Source of the DNA: Ignavibacteria bacterium
GTDB lineage: Bacteria; Bacteroidota; Ignavibacteria; Tepidaquicellales; OLB5
NCBI GenBank assembly: GCA_030835085.1
Contig: JAUQWQ010000144.1
Span: 1-50,686, forward strand
DNA: 50,686 nt
Reading direction: 5' to 3'
Shown: positions 1-9,241 of the stretch, one piece after another
Layout: each line of letters starts with the position of its first letter
Numbering within the stretch: the first letter of the stretch is position 1
Made by a program: the position numbers and the translations under genes
Notes under the pieces: generated by a model
The model's database searches: none
The model's input: only the letters and a program-made list of their open reading frames with translations
What the model was told of the DNA's origin: nothing

Positions 1-1
1 C

Positions 2-781
2 ATGGCAAAAAAAGAGATCAAAATATTCTGCTGGAACGTTAACGGCATAAGGGCTATATGGAAAAAGGATTTTCCCAAGTGGTTCAAAAAAACATCACCT
101 GATATTTTGTGCCTGCAGGAAACCAAGGCACAGGCTGAGCAACTTGATGATGAAGTAAAAAAATACTGCGGATGCTGGAGCGAATTCTTTTCTGCCGAAA
201 AAAAGGGGTATTCAGGTGTTGCCACGTATTCCAAAATTCCCCCAATTGATTTTAAAAAAGGGCTGGGTAATCCTTATTACGATAACGAAGGCCGCGTACT
301 GCAAACCGATTTTAAGGATTTTACTATATATAATGTTTATTTTCCAAATGGCGGCAGGGGACCCGAAAGAGTAAAATATAAACTCGATTTTTATAACGAG
401 TTATTTTTTAACGTAGAAAAGAAACGCAAGAAACAGAAGAATATTATAATATGCGGTGACTATAATACTGCGCATAAGGAAATAGATCTTGCCCGCCCGA
501 AAGAGAATTCAAAGAACACAGGATTCCTTCCGGAAGAACGCGCCTGGATAGATACAATTATCAATATGGGATATATTGATATATTCAGGGAATACAACCA
601 GAAACCTGAGCAGTATACATATTGGGATCAAATCACCCGCGCGCGTGAGCGTAATGTTGGCTGGAGAATTGATTACTTTATGATCACCAAAGAAATGCGC
701 TCAATGGTCACTGATGCTAAAATTCATCCCAAGGTTATGGGCAGCGATCATTGCCCAATTGAACTGGATATCAAGGTTTGA
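2..781 (+). CDS. xth: Exodeoxyribonuclease III (XthA/ExoA type)
   Basis: DNA-repair nuclease of the exonuclease/endonuclease/phosphatase fold. The family cuts abasic sites and removes 3' nucleotides in base-excision repair in the cytoplasm. The 259-residue protein shows the family motifs in order: N-terminal CWNVNGIRA, the metal-binding Glu in CLQETKAQ, the GDYNTAHKEIDLARP catalytic block, GWRIDYF, and the C-terminal GSDHCPIEL with the catalytic Asp-His. The length matches the usual ~255-270 residues. The ATG at base 2 is the first possible codon; no upstream sequence is available, but MAKKEIKIFCWNVNG is a normal N-terminus, so the gene is probably complete. The next gene is 228 bases away and unrelated. 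No regulatory site is visible. Confidence 0.95.
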   Translation: MAKKEIKIFCWNVNGIRAIWKKDFPKWFKKTSPDILCLQETKAQAEQLDDEVKKYCGCWSEFFSAEKKGYSGVATYSKIPPIDFKKGLGNPYYDNEGRVLQTDFKDFTIYNVYFPNGGRGPERVKYKLDFYNELFFNVEKKRKKQKNIIICGDYNTAHKEIDLARPKENSKNTGFLPEERAWIDTIINMGYIDIFREYNQKPEQYTYWDQITRARERNVGWRIDYFMITKEMRSMVTDAKIHPKVMGSDHCPIELDIKV

Positions 782-1009
782 TCTAGCAATTTGCAGAATC
801 CTTCGTATTACTTAATACCTTTACGTTAGAATTAATATAATGTAAATACAGTTACTTAGGCAATATATTGTCATACCTACCATAATTACGGTATAGCAAT
901 CGCTAACCATATACCCTATTTTTGGAACGGGGAACAATTAACGATACAAGCTATACTTAATGTTATATTATAACGTAATATTTGAGAGAAGAAACAAAGA
1001 ATCCGAAAG

Positions 1010-3160
1010 ATGAAAACCTTTATATATTTAATATTATTAATAATTATTACTATAGATGCCGGAGCGCAGTCAGGATGCGACCCGTTACTCAATTCTAATT
1101 TACCGCCCTCTCCATATGTGGATGGTTATTTGACATTTGACGGCAAGGGAGATTTTCTCCGTTCAGGAGATCTGAGTCCGCTTGAATTCCCTGTTAACTC
1201 AACCGATAGTTTTTCAATACATACAAAATTCAAAATTTCTGCGCCGTATAGACCAATGTATATATTTGGAAAATGCCGTTTGGCCGGGTGGATTATAGGA
1301 TATAATAATAATGAGTCCGGTTACATCAGTATTTATATTAACAACACCTGGAAAAGAATTTACCAGCTCGGCTCTGATACAAGCTGGCATAATTACACAA
1401 TAAAATATAAAAAAGCTGATCAAACGCTTTATACTTATGTTGACGGAGTATTGACAAATTCACACACCGGTTTTACATATTCTTCAATGGATGATAATTC
1501 AGCGTTCTCTGTTGGGAATGTAGGATTTTTTGCTCAATACGGACCCCAAAGCGTTAACCTGTATTCACTTTGGTTCGAAGGTTCAATAGCGGAAATAAAA
1601 ATATTTTCAAATTCCAATTGTGTTGTTAACTATGGATTCAACGAAGGAAGCGGACAGGTAGCAAGAGACTCCCTGACATATTTTTACACCGATAGATCAT
1701 ACCCGGGATATTCATCCTGCGGTATATCTCATTTAATGCTGGGGTATATGCTGGCACAGGATAGCTGTGACCCTGAATGGTCAGCTTTCGATAGCCCAGT
1801 ACAGTCTCAGTTCACCCCGCTTGGCCCGGGAACGCAGTACTGGTACAGCAGCGAAGGTATGGAGTATTATGCAGAGCATACATCAATCACAATGGCGATT
1901 CATAACGGAATTTTAATTAACGGCGGTTTTTTTAATATGGCAGGAGGTAACCCTGCAAAATTTATTGCCAGCTGGAACGGCAGCACATGGTCACCGCTTG
2001 GCGGAGGATTAAACCACGAACCCCTGGGACTTATTTCATATAATGGTGAAGTTTTTGCCGGCGGTTTGTTTGATTCAGCCGGCGGAGTATCAGCAAAATA
2101 TGTCGCAAGGTGGAATGGCAGCCAATGGCAGAATGCCGGAGACGGGTTTAACAGTGTTGTTAATACTTTTATTGAGTACAACGGTGATCTTATTGCCGGG
2201 GGCTGGTTTACAGCTTCAGGTAATGAGATCATTTCCGGGGTTTCAAAATGGGATGGCAGCAATTGGAGAAGTATGGGTACAGGTATTATCGGAACGGTAT
2301 ATGCCTTCTGTATTTTCCGGGGAGAGCTTTATGCCGGAGGATGTTTTAATTATGCAAGCGGAATACCGGCAGGCGGTATTGCAAGATGGGACGGGAATAA
2401 ATGGAACCCGGTTGGCGCAGGTATTGCAGGCGGCGATAAAACAATTTATACACTTGCAGTATACAACAACGAGCTTTATGCCGGCGGCGGATTTATTAAA
2501 ATGGGCGATGATTACTGTTACAATATCGCGAAATATAACGGCAGCTCATGGCGGCCCGTGGGCAGCGGAGCTGATGGCGCGTATTGCAATGTTTCCAGGG
2601 CATACATAACTTCGCTCAAAGTCTTCAATAATGAGCTTTACGCAGCGGGACTTTTCAGCAGAATTAACGGAGTAACTGCAAATAAACTGGCAAGATATAA
2701 CGGCACAAACTGGTGCAGCGTTGAGTATGGGGTTGACCTGAGACCAAGAGCGCTGGAAGTATACGATAATGAGCTTATTATTAACGGTGATTTTTACAGT
2801 GCATCAGGGGTAGAGTGCAACAATATTGTTAAGTACACACCTAAAAAAAACCTGACAGGAATTGAAAATAATAATACATCAAGGGAATTCAAACTGGAAC
2901 AGAATTATCCCAACCCGTTCAATCCCGTAACCAGGATCGGTTTCCGTATAGCAAATCCGGGTTTTGTAACATTGAAGGTCTTTGATATAACAGGTAAACA
3001 AGTTGCTGTGCTTGCCCAAAAGGATATGCAGCCGGGTAATTATAATTTTGATTTCGACGGACAGGCATTTGGCAGCGGAGTTTATATTTACAGGCTTGAA
3101 ACAGCCGGTAATGACGGTACCCGATATACCGAAAGTAAAAAAATGATCCTGATAAAATAA
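1010..3160 (+). CDS. Secreted LamG / beta-propeller protein with type IX sorting domain
   Basis: A 716-residue exported protein. Residues 1-19 form a signal peptide ending in GAQ. Residues ~35-215 resemble a LamG/concanavalin-like lectin sandwich (the segment around YLTFDGKGDFLRSG and the later FSVGNVGFFAQ). Residues ~270-610 contain about seven repeats of ~45-50 residues with the pattern ARWNGSQWQ...G.G...V......Y.GELYAGG.F, which suggests a beta-propeller. The last ~85 residues begin with LEQNYPNPFNP and end with ESKKMILIK, a type IX secretion sorting domain that is normally cleaved as the protein is fixed to the surface or released. The repeats and LamG domain suggest binding rather than catalysis; no active site is recognisable. 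It stands alone and is followed by a strong terminator. Confidence 0.85.
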   Translation: MKTFIYLILLIIITIDAGAQSGCDPLLNSNLPPSPYVDGYLTFDGKGDFLRSGDLSPLEFPVNSTDSFSIHTKFKISAPYRPMYIFGKCRLAGWIIGYNNNESGYISIYINNTWKRIYQLGSDTSWHNYTIKYKKADQTLYTYVDGVLTNSHTGFTYSSMDDNSAFSVGNVGFFAQYGPQSVNLYSLWFEGSIAEIKIFSNSNCVVNYGFNEGSGQVARDSLTYFYTDRSYPGYSSCGISHLMLGYMLAQDSCDPEWSAFDSPVQSQFTPLGPGTQYWYSSEGMEYYAEHTSITMAIHNGILINGGFFNMAGGNPAKFIASWNGSTWSPLGGGLNHEPLGLISYNGEVFAGGLFDSAGGVSAKYVARWNGSQWQNAGDGFNSVVNTFIEYNGDLIAGGWFTASGNEIISGVSKWDGSNWRSMGTGIIGTVYAFCIFRGELYAGGCFNYASGIPAGGIARWDGNKWNPVGAGIAGGDKTIYTLAVYNNELYAGGGFIKMGDDYCYNIAKYNGSSWRPVGSGADGAYCNVSRAYITSLKVFNNELYAAGLFSRINGVTANKLARYNGTNWCSVEYGVDLRPRALEVYDNELIINGDFYSASGVECNNIVKYTPKKNLTGIENNNTSREFKLEQNYPNPFNPVTRIGFRIANPGFVTLKVFDITGKQVAVLAQKDMQPGNYNFDFDGQAFGSGVYIYRLETAGNDGTRYTESKKMILIK

Positions 3161-3237
3161 TTTTTCCACCTATATAGTACCACTGTATTTAAATACTTCA
3201 GTTTTTTCTTCATGTTGTTGTTCTTCTCCATTCCCCC

Positions 3238-3271
3238 GGTCGTCCGGCAATAGCCGGACGACCTCTTTTTT
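3238..3271 (+). terminator. Rho-independent terminator after the LamG/propeller gene
   Basis: A perfect 11-bp stem, GGTCGTCCGGC / GCCGGACGACC with an AATA loop, is followed by a T-rich run (TCTTTTTTA). It lies 77 bases after the stop codon at 3160 and separates this gene from the glycan locus that follows. Confidence 0.9.
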
Positions 3272-3442
3272 ATACCCCCGGTTTTCAGATTATAAATAAA
3301 AAACAATAAATGACCGGTTTATGCAAATTCACTTTCGTAAAATGAGCCGTAAAGTGCGGGTTTTTTAATAATTTTAATAGGATTTAATATATAAAAAAAA
3401 ATATTTATTATTATTTGTAAAATTTAAGCAAAATCAGAAAAT

Positions 3443-4378
3443 TTGGATAAAATTTCGGTAATTATCCCGGTTTATTTCAATGCTGACGTATTGAAGGAAA
3501 CTCATTCCGTTTTAACCGCTGTGCTCAGCGCGCAATCTCAAAAGTTTGACTATGAGCTGGTGTTTGTGGATGACGGTTCAAAAGATGAATCTTACCGCGT
3601 TATGCAGGAAATTGCCTCCGCCGACCCGCGTTCAAAACTGGTTAAGCTTTCAAAAAATCACGGGGCGTATGTGGCAATACTTTCAGGTATGAACTTCGCT
3701 TGCGGAGACGCAGTTGTTTTTCTTGCCGCTGACCTGCAGGACCCGCCGGAGCTTATCCCGCAGATGTACGATGAATGGGTGCTTGGCAATAAACGTGATC
3801 TTGTGCTTTGTGTAAGGCAAAGCCGCTCGGATCCCTTTCTTTCAAAATTATTTTCAGCGGGATTTTATAAAATATTCCGCGCCCTGGTCCTGCCGGAGTA
3901 TCCCAAAACAGGATTTGACCTGTGCATGATAAATAAGCAGCAGGCAAAAATACTTGTTGATATGGATGAGAAGAACTCGCACTTAACAGTACAGATAATA
4001 TGGCTTGGATTCGGAAGACGCTTTTTGAATTATCACCGCAGGGAGCGCAAGCACGGGAAATCAAGATGGTCATTTTTTAAAAGATTGAAGCTCGCATTTG
4101 ATACTTTTTTCGGCTTTTCCGCGAGACCTTTGAGAATAGCATCATTTATAGGGATGCTCACATGGGTTCCGGCTTTTTTGCTGGCTTTGTACGTTGTCAT
4201 GCGAAAGATACTGTTTGATGCCCCGCTATTCGGCATACCGGCATTAATAGCCTCAATATTCGTAACGGGCGGTCTTATTCTGTTGAGTATAGGCATAGTT
4301 GGCGAATATCTGTGGCGTAATTTTGATGCGACAAGAAAACGCCCGACGTTTATTGTAGAAGAGACGAAAAATATTTAG
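3443..4378 (+). CDS. GT2 glycosyltransferase, polyprenyl-phosphate sugar synthase (GtrB/DPM1-like)
   Basis: Probably transfers a sugar from a nucleotide sugar to undecaprenyl phosphate at the inner membrane. The GT-A domain occupies residues ~1-220: the nucleotide-binding strand ISVIIPVYFN, VDDGSKDES, the AADLQDPPE acceptor/metal motif and a conserved C-terminal KHGKSRWSFFKRLK segment. Two membrane helices follow (about 233-252 and 265-288), giving the usual ArnC/GtrB layout of ~310 residues. The start is TTG at 3443; no ATG or GTG lies ahead of the first beta strand. It is the first gene of the long + strand glycan locus, preceded by a terminator. The sugar cannot be named from sequence. A close relative lies at 12479. 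Confidence 0.88.
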   Translation: MDKISVIIPVYFNADVLKETHSVLTAVLSAQSQKFDYELVFVDDGSKDESYRVMQEIASADPRSKLVKLSKNHGAYVAILSGMNFACGDAVVFLAADLQDPPELIPQMYDEWVLGNKRDLVLCVRQSRSDPFLSKLFSAGFYKIFRALVLPEYPKTGFDLCMINKQQAKILVDMDEKNSHLTVQIIWLGFGRRFLNYHRRERKHGKSRWSFFKRLKLAFDTFFGFSARPLRIASFIGMLTWVPAFLLALYVVMRKILFDAPLFGIPALIASIFVTGGLILLSIGIVGEYLWRNFDATRKRPTFIVEETKNI

Positions 4379-4471
4379 AACAGTAACTGTTTTCAAAGGT
4401 GGCGTTTTATCTTCCGCGGCCGTCTTATCATGACTGCCGAAATCCTTTTAATATCAGACAATTAAATATTA

Positions 4472-5668
4472 ATGACAGAACTTCCTGTAATACATTTCGA
4501 TTGCCTTCATTTTTACGGAGACAGGCCCTGCAAGCCGAATAAAGAGCATGGTGTATTCTGCGGGAACTGCGATTATTACGAAAAAGATAACAGCATTACA
4601 GAGCCATACCCGCCGATCCCGCCGGCTGAACCCCATACATATACCGAAGGTGAAAAAAAAATTATTATAGTTAAACTGGATGCAGTTGGCGATGTTCTGC
4701 GGACAACATCGATTCTGCCGAGCCTTAAGGAAAAATATCCCGAGTCAAATATTACATGGATCACAAAAGAACGGTCATATGATGTTTTGAAAGATAACGA
4801 TATGATAGATGAGATATACTTCACTTCAGATGAACTTGACCATGTATATAACGATACTTTTGATATTGCAATTAATCTTGATAGCGGAGCAGACAGCTCG
4901 GAAATTATGAACAGGCTGAACGCCGTGCAGAGTTACGGTTATTGCATTGTTAACAAAAAGCCGTATCCTGTTAACAAAGCGGCAAATGAATGGTACCTTA
5001 TGGGCGTGAACGATACAATAAAAAAACAAAACACCAAAACATACCACCGGATAATTCACGAAATATGCTGCCTGGAATATGAAAACTCCGAGCCATATAT
5101 ATTTCTTCCGCCAGGAAAAAGAAAACGCGCCGGAGAAATAAAAGAAAAATATAAATTAAATCAGTTTAAATCCCTTTTGCTGCTCAACCTTGGCGGGGGG
5201 AACCGCTGGCAGTATAAAAAATGGACCCGTGAAGGCTATGCTTCTCTTGCAGATATCCTTAGCGAAAAATATCCTGATACTGCTGTTGGAATTATTGCCG
5301 GAGATGAGGACATTGATTTCTATGAGAATATAGCCGGTGACCTGAAAAAACTGGAAAGAAACAATATAATTTTCTTCGGAACTGCAAACTCCATGGAAGA
5401 TTTCATCTGTATAGTATCCCTTGCACAGGAAGTATTTACTTCGGATTCGCTTTGTTTCCATATTGCGACCGCACTGGGGAAATATACTATTGTTATTGTA
5501 GGACCTACTTCATATACCGAGCTTGATGTATTTGGCAACGGCAAAGTGATCTATTCCGGCAGGGTAGATTGCCTTTGCTGTTATTTGAACAGGTGTGATA
5601 GATCCGTTACCTGCATGAATACCCTTGATGCTGCTGATATTTCTGAATTATTCGGCGTTGTTAACTAA
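4472..5668 (+). CDS. GT9-family glycosyltransferase (heptosyltransferase-like) with terminal Cys clusters
   Basis: Resembles ADP-heptose:LPS heptosyltransferases (GT-B fold). The first Rossmann domain starts with KIIIVKLDAVGDVLRTTSIL at ~residue 62, and the C-terminal donor domain contains LLNLGGGNRWQYKKW and FTSDSLCFHIATALGK, the family's nucleotide-sugar-binding region. Ahead of the catalytic domain sits a Cys motif, C11-x8-C20-x9-C30-x2-C33, containing GDRPCKPNK. The C-terminus adds another cluster (C367, C369, C370, C375, C381). These clusters may bind zinc or another metal; that is inference. The length, 398 residues, exceeds a minimal GT9 by about the Cys extension. The acceptor is unknown. 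A GT4 gene follows after 9 bases, so the two are likely co-transcribed. Confidence 0.82.
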   Translation: MTELPVIHFDCLHFYGDRPCKPNKEHGVFCGNCDYYEKDNSITEPYPPIPPAEPHTYTEGEKKIIIVKLDAVGDVLRTTSILPSLKEKYPESNITWITKERSYDVLKDNDMIDEIYFTSDELDHVYNDTFDIAINLDSGADSSEIMNRLNAVQSYGYCIVNKKPYPVNKAANEWYLMGVNDTIKKQNTKTYHRIIHEICCLEYENSEPYIFLPPGKRKRAGEIKEKYKLNQFKSLLLLNLGGGNRWQYKKWTREGYASLADILSEKYPDTAVGIIAGDEDIDFYENIAGDLKKLERNNIIFFGTANSMEDFICIVSLAQEVFTSDSLCFHIATALGKYTIVIVGPTSYTELDVFGNGKVIYSGRVDCLCCYLNRCDRSVTCMNTLDAADISELFGVVN

Positions 5669-5677
5669 AATATCAAA

Positions 5678-6766
5678 TTGAAAGTAGTTTACTTAACTTC
5701 GGAAAGTTACATAGACCACAGTTATACAGTAGCTTCGGAGCTAAAGAAGCATATTGAGCTTATAATTTTCCTGCAGGCAAAAGAAGCAACTATAGAAATT
5801 GACCGCTGGTGCAAAAAATTCGGTGCGGAGTTCGTTAAGCGTAAACGTTTCCGTAACCCGCTTAGCTTTGTGAGTGAAATATTATTCCTTTTACGCATAA
5901 GGAAGCTTAAGCCCGATGTTGTTTGGTTCAACACAATGACCGTATACCAGGTTTTACTTGCGGGTATTCTTCTGAAGAAATTCCTTGTGGTTATGCATGA
6001 TGTTGACCTGCACCCGGAGATCAAAGATAATCACGGAATGTTTTCGGTTAAAATGACAATGAAGCTTGCGTTAAAGAAAATCTGCGCGGCAAGCAGGGTA
6101 CAGTCAGAAATATTCAAACAGCAGCACGGTTTCAGCCCGCCCGTATTTCAGCTTCCTGTGATAGATTATTACAAAGATACCGGGGAACCGGCTGATAAAC
6201 CGGCAGCAGGTAAAAATATTCCCGGAAAGGTCAGGTTCTTTTTCTTCGGGTCAGTTGAAAAATACAAAGGCATCGAAATACTGCTTGATGCTGCCGAAAT
6301 TCTGCAGAGTAAAGGCATAGATTTTGAACTTAACATCTACGGCAGGATAAAATACGATACTGAAGCAATACTGGACAGGATCCGCAATATAGTGAATGCA
6401 AGCATTCATAATGAATTTATTGATTACAGAAAGATACACCAGATTTACAATTCAAATGATGTGCTGATACTGCCCTACAGGCAGGTAACGCAATGCGGTC
6501 CGCTGCTTATCGGCTACAGCGAAGGAGTGCCTTCAATATGCAGTGATCTTGCCGGCTTCAGGGAATATGTTACCGATGGCCGGGACAGTATGATATTTGA
6601 TAATACTGCAGCCGGACTTGCCGCCAAAATGGAAGAGATTATAAATGATCCTGCAATTGTAAACAAGCTTTCAAAGGGAATCGAAGAAATTGCCCTGAAG
6701 AAATTTTCGATGGGGGCTCTTGCCGGGGAATACATAGAAAATTTTAAGAAGTGCAAGGAATCATAG
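5678..6766 (+). CDS. GT4-family glycosyltransferase
   Basis: A 362-residue GT-B glycosyltransferase. The C-terminal donor domain has the GT4 signature: RFFFFGSVEKYKGIEILLDA, LNIYGRIKYD, NDVLILPYRQ, and an acidic/glycine region around GYSEGVPSICSDLAGFREYV. The classical E-x7-E motif is only partly kept. The N-terminal acceptor domain begins at once with VVYLTSESYIDHSYTVASEL, which supports the TTG start at 5678. It lies 9 bases after the GT9 gene and is presumably translated from the same message. It probably adds one sugar during assembly of a lipid-linked surface glycan on the cytoplasmic membrane. Linkage and sugar are unknown. A palindrome-rich spacer follows. Confidence 0.85.
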   Translation: MKVVYLTSESYIDHSYTVASELKKHIELIIFLQAKEATIEIDRWCKKFGAEFVKRKRFRNPLSFVSEILFLLRIRKLKPDVVWFNTMTVYQVLLAGILLKKFLVVMHDVDLHPEIKDNHGMFSVKMTMKLALKKICAASRVQSEIFKQQHGFSPPVFQLPVIDYYKDTGEPADKPAAGKNIPGKVRFFFFGSVEKYKGIEILLDAAEILQSKGIDFELNIYGRIKYDTEAILDRIRNIVNASIHNEFIDYRKIHQIYNSNDVLILPYRQVTQCGPLLIGYSEGVPSICSDLAGFREYVTDGRDSMIFDNTAAGLAAKMEEIINDPAIVNKLSKGIEEIALKKFSMGALAGEYIENFKKCKES

Positions 6767-6799
6767 AAGCATAAACCGTAAAGCACACTAAGGATATGT

Positions 6800-6882
6800 G
6801 ACCGCTCTGCGGTCTAAAAAAGTAATAATTTTTAAAACTAAGCTGAGATGATGAACGCTGGAATATGACTCCGTTAGGAGTC
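6800..6882. repeat. Two short palindromes in the 6767-6971 spacer
   Basis: GACCGCTCTGCGGTC (6800-6814) and GACTCCGTTAGGAGTC (6867-6882) are perfect short stem-loops 52 bases apart. The second has the same CTCC-GT-x-A-GGAG core as the palindrome at 9198-9211. They look like dispersed intergenic repeats rather than terminators, because neither is followed by a clear T-run. No gene is visible in the spacer. Confidence 0.65.
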
Positions 6883-6971
6883 GACCATAAGATTCCCGAA
6901 AATAATTATATTTCAAATGCCTGAAGATATGGCTATTTTAGCGCGTGTAAATTAAAAATCACAACGATTAA

Positions 6972-7877
6972 ATGAAAATACTGGTTACAGGCGGAGCGGG
7001 ATTCATTGGCTCCCATGTTGTTGATGTTCTGATGGAACAGGGTCATGAGGTTGTTATTTACGACCTTGAAGCACCGGTTTACGGGCAGAAATGCGAAAAT
7101 ATAACAGGTGATGTTAACGATACGGCAAAATTCAAAAGCGCAGCCAAAGGATTTGATGCCATTTACCATATGGCGGCACAGGCTAATGTGAATATTTTCT
7201 TTAATGAACCGATAATATCGAACCTGAACACATCGAACTCGACAATTAATGTGCTTGAAGCTGCCCGCGAAAATAATGTTGGGCGGGTCTTGCTTTCATC
7301 AACCGAATGGATCTACGGAAGTGTTGAAGGTGATGATGATACACAGATCACCGAAGAAACCATTTACGCGCAGAACCCTGATCATTTATATACATCATCA
7401 AAAATTGCCGCAGAGATGTTCTGCAGGAATTACAAAAATCTTTATGGCGTGAATTATACAATTATGCGCTACGGCATACCATTTGGGGAGCGGGCAAGGG
7501 CAGCAACAGTTACCCCGATATTCATAGATAAAATTCTGAAGGGTGAAGAAATTACCATCCACGGTACAGGAAGCCAGACGAGGCAGTTTATATATGTGCG
7601 CGATCTTGCCGAAGGCAATGTCAGCTGCCTTGCAAAAGAAGGCGAGAACCAGATATTTAATATCAATGGCAGGGAAGTTATTAGAGTAATTGATATTGTT
7701 ACTACACTTGAAGAAATACTGGGAATAAAGGCAAAGGTGAAGTTCATAGAAGACCGCAAGGGTAATTATAAAGGCAGGTTTATTTCCAGCGAAAAAGCTG
7801 AGCGTATGCTTGGATGGAAACCGAAGTACACATACCGCGAAGCAATGGAAAAGTATGTGAAGACAGTTGTGGGGTGA
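6972..7877 (+). CDS. Extended SDR nucleotide-sugar epimerase/dehydratase (GalE/RmlB-like)
   Basis: A 301-residue NAD(P)-dependent enzyme acting on a nucleotide-activated sugar in the cytoplasm. It starts with the cofactor motif ILVTGGAGFIGSHVVDVL (GxxGxxG), keeps YHMAAQANV after the third strand, has the active-site Ser/Thr in LLSSTEWIYGS, and the catalytic pair Y140-xxx-K144. The region TRQFIYVRDLAEGN is a typical sugar-nucleotide-binding segment. UDP-glucose 4-epimerase, dTDP-glucose 4,6-dehydratase and related uronate epimerases all share these features, so the exact reaction stays open. The ATG at 6972 precedes the first beta strand directly. Spacers on both sides hold palindromic repeats, so it may have its own promoter or be a shuffled cassette. 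Confidence 0.85.
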   Translation: MKILVTGGAGFIGSHVVDVLMEQGHEVVIYDLEAPVYGQKCENITGDVNDTAKFKSAAKGFDAIYHMAAQANVNIFFNEPIISNLNTSNSTINVLEAARENNVGRVLLSSTEWIYGSVEGDDDTQITEETIYAQNPDHLYTSSKIAAEMFCRNYKNLYGVNYTIMRYGIPFGERARAATVTPIFIDKILKGEEITIHGTGSQTRQFIYVRDLAEGNVSCLAKEGENQIFNINGREVIRVIDIVTTLEEILGIKAKVKFIEDRKGNYKGRFISSEKAERMLGWKPKYTYREAMEKYVKTVVG

Positions 7878-7880
7878 TAG

Positions 7881-8013
7881 ACTGACGGCATAGATATTTG
7901 TATGACCCTTAGGCCTGTCAGTGTTTAACTGAAAATTAAATTTGCGTGGTGTCGGGTATCCACCCGATGTAAGTTTGTAAATTAAAAGTTGAGATACCCG
8001 CCTGCGCGGGTAT
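7881..8013. repeat. Three palindromic elements in the 7878-8021 spacer
   Basis: An imperfect 42-bp inverted repeat with outer arms ACTGAC / GTCAGT (7881-7922) is followed by TCGGGTATCCACCCGA (7952-7967) and a perfect 8-bp stem ATACCCGC-CTGC-GCGGGTAT (7994-8013). The last one ends 8 bases ahead of the ATG at 8022, so it could also fold in the leader of the next gene. No T-runs follow the stems. Confidence 0.65.
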
Positions 8014-8021
8014 AATGAAAA

Positions 8022-9023
8022 ATGAATAAAGTATTGGTAATTGGCGGAGCGGGGTATCTTGGCGCGGTCTTAACAGACCGGCTTTTAAGCGAAGGTTATA
8101 CTGTCAGGATACTGGACAGCTTTATATATGGCAAACGTTCAGTGGAAAAGTATGCCGGTGATAAAAGAGTTGAAATTATTGAAGGCGATATACGGAATAT
8201 CGAAACTGTGAATCTTGCCATCCGTGACTCCGGCAGTGTTATACTGCTTGCCGCTGTAGTGGGCGACCCCGCCAGCAAAGCTAGACCCGAGCAGACTGTT
8301 GAAACGAATTTTCTTGCAGCACAGGTTGTGGCATCATCAGCGAAGCTTGAGGGAGTGAGTAAGTTCATATATGCTTCAACATGCAGCGTATACGGTGTAG
8401 GCAGTGATATACTTGATGAAGAGGCTCCGCTGAATCCCGTAAGCCTGTACGCGAAAACAAAAATATCCAGCGAAGAAAGCATTATGGGAATTGCTGACGT
8501 GAATTTTAAGCCCGTTATTATGCGTATGTCAACCCTGTACGGCTGGTCTCCCCGTATGCGGTTTGATCTTGTAGTAAACACAATGACTATGACCGCCTTC
8601 ACCGAAGGCAGGATAAATGTTTTTGGCGGTAACCAGTGGCGGCCGCTGCTTTCATTGCCCGATGCAGCAGAAGCATACCTGAGGGTTTTGCAGCTTGAGC
8701 AATCAGCCGGTAGAATTTATAACGTAGGTTCAGAAGAACAGAATTATATTATAGCAGATGTTGCGAATCTGGTTGCCAAGGGAATTAAAGAAGCAAGCGG
8801 TAAGGATATTCCCGTGAACATTGAAGGCGAGAGCGTTGATGCCCGGGATTACAGGGTATCATTTAAAAAGATACAAAGTGAGCTTGGTTTTTCGATTAAG
8901 CACTCCATAAGCAGCGCAGCTCGGGGAATATGGGGTAAGCTTGAATCAAAAGAAATTAAGGACCCGAAACAGAAGGTTTATTATAACCATTATTTTGATC
9001 CGAGTGAAGAGTTGATTGGTTGA
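8022..9023 (+). CDS. Extended SDR nucleotide-sugar epimerase/dehydratase
   Basis: A 333-residue Rossmann-fold enzyme for nucleotide-sugar conversion. The N-terminus VLVIGGAGYLGAVLTDRLL is the cofactor loop; IYASTCSVYG provides the active-site Ser/Thr; Y143-xxx-K147 is the catalytic pair; LPDAAEAYLRVL and YNVGSEEQNYIIADVA are typical of the substrate-binding C-terminal half. It differs clearly from the SDR at 6972, so the two probably act on different sugars or at successive steps. Its C-terminus extends ~30 residues past the usual fold and carries KQKVYYNHYFDPSEELI. The start at 8022 is fixed by the cofactor strand; a strong hairpin lies just upstream. The DegT aminotransferase downstream suggests that an amino sugar is made nearby. 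Confidence 0.83.
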   Translation: MNKVLVIGGAGYLGAVLTDRLLSEGYTVRILDSFIYGKRSVEKYAGDKRVEIIEGDIRNIETVNLAIRDSGSVILLAAVVGDPASKARPEQTVETNFLAAQVVASSAKLEGVSKFIYASTCSVYGVGSDILDEEAPLNPVSLYAKTKISSEESIMGIADVNFKPVIMRMSTLYGWSPRMRFDLVVNTMTMTAFTEGRINVFGGNQWRPLLSLPDAAEAYLRVLQLEQSAGRIYNVGSEEQNYIIADVANLVAKGIKEASGKDIPVNIEGESVDARDYRVSFKKIQSELGFSIKHSISSAARGIWGKLESKEIKDPKQKVYYNHYFDPSEELIG

Positions 9024-9031
9024 GAACAATT

Positions 9032-9214
9032 AACCTTCCTCCTTCGGAGTAAGGTTTCGCCACATAAAGCGTGGCTCAACAATGAACAGTGAACAACAAT
9101 TAACCAGAATTTGGTTTTAGTTCCGTAGGAGCGTTATGTTTGCCTGCCTTAACAAGCACAGCGCAGGAAGGTAGGGTTTGAATAGTATAATTTTAGAGCT
9201 CCGTCAGGAGCGAA
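9032..9214. repeat. Cluster of palindromic intergenic repeats
   Basis: The 347-base spacer 9024-9370 has no gene of its own. Its first part holds a hairpin with arms AACCTT / AAGGTT (9032-9056), a TTCCGTAGGAGCG element (9121-9133), an imperfect inverted repeat built on CCTGCCTT / AGGAAGG (about 9142-9172), and GCTCCGTCAGGAGC followed by GAAATGT (9198-9218). The last is the kind of short dispersed palindrome found in many copies in Bacteroidota genomes. None has a terminator-like T-run. Confidence 0.65.
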
Positions 9215-9241
9215 ATGTAATTGTTTCCAAAAACAATAATT

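Noticed and set aside
1900-2609. Overlapping reading frames inside the LamG/propeller gene on both strands
   Set aside because: They follow the repeat structure of the real gene in shifted frames and lack signal peptides or domains.
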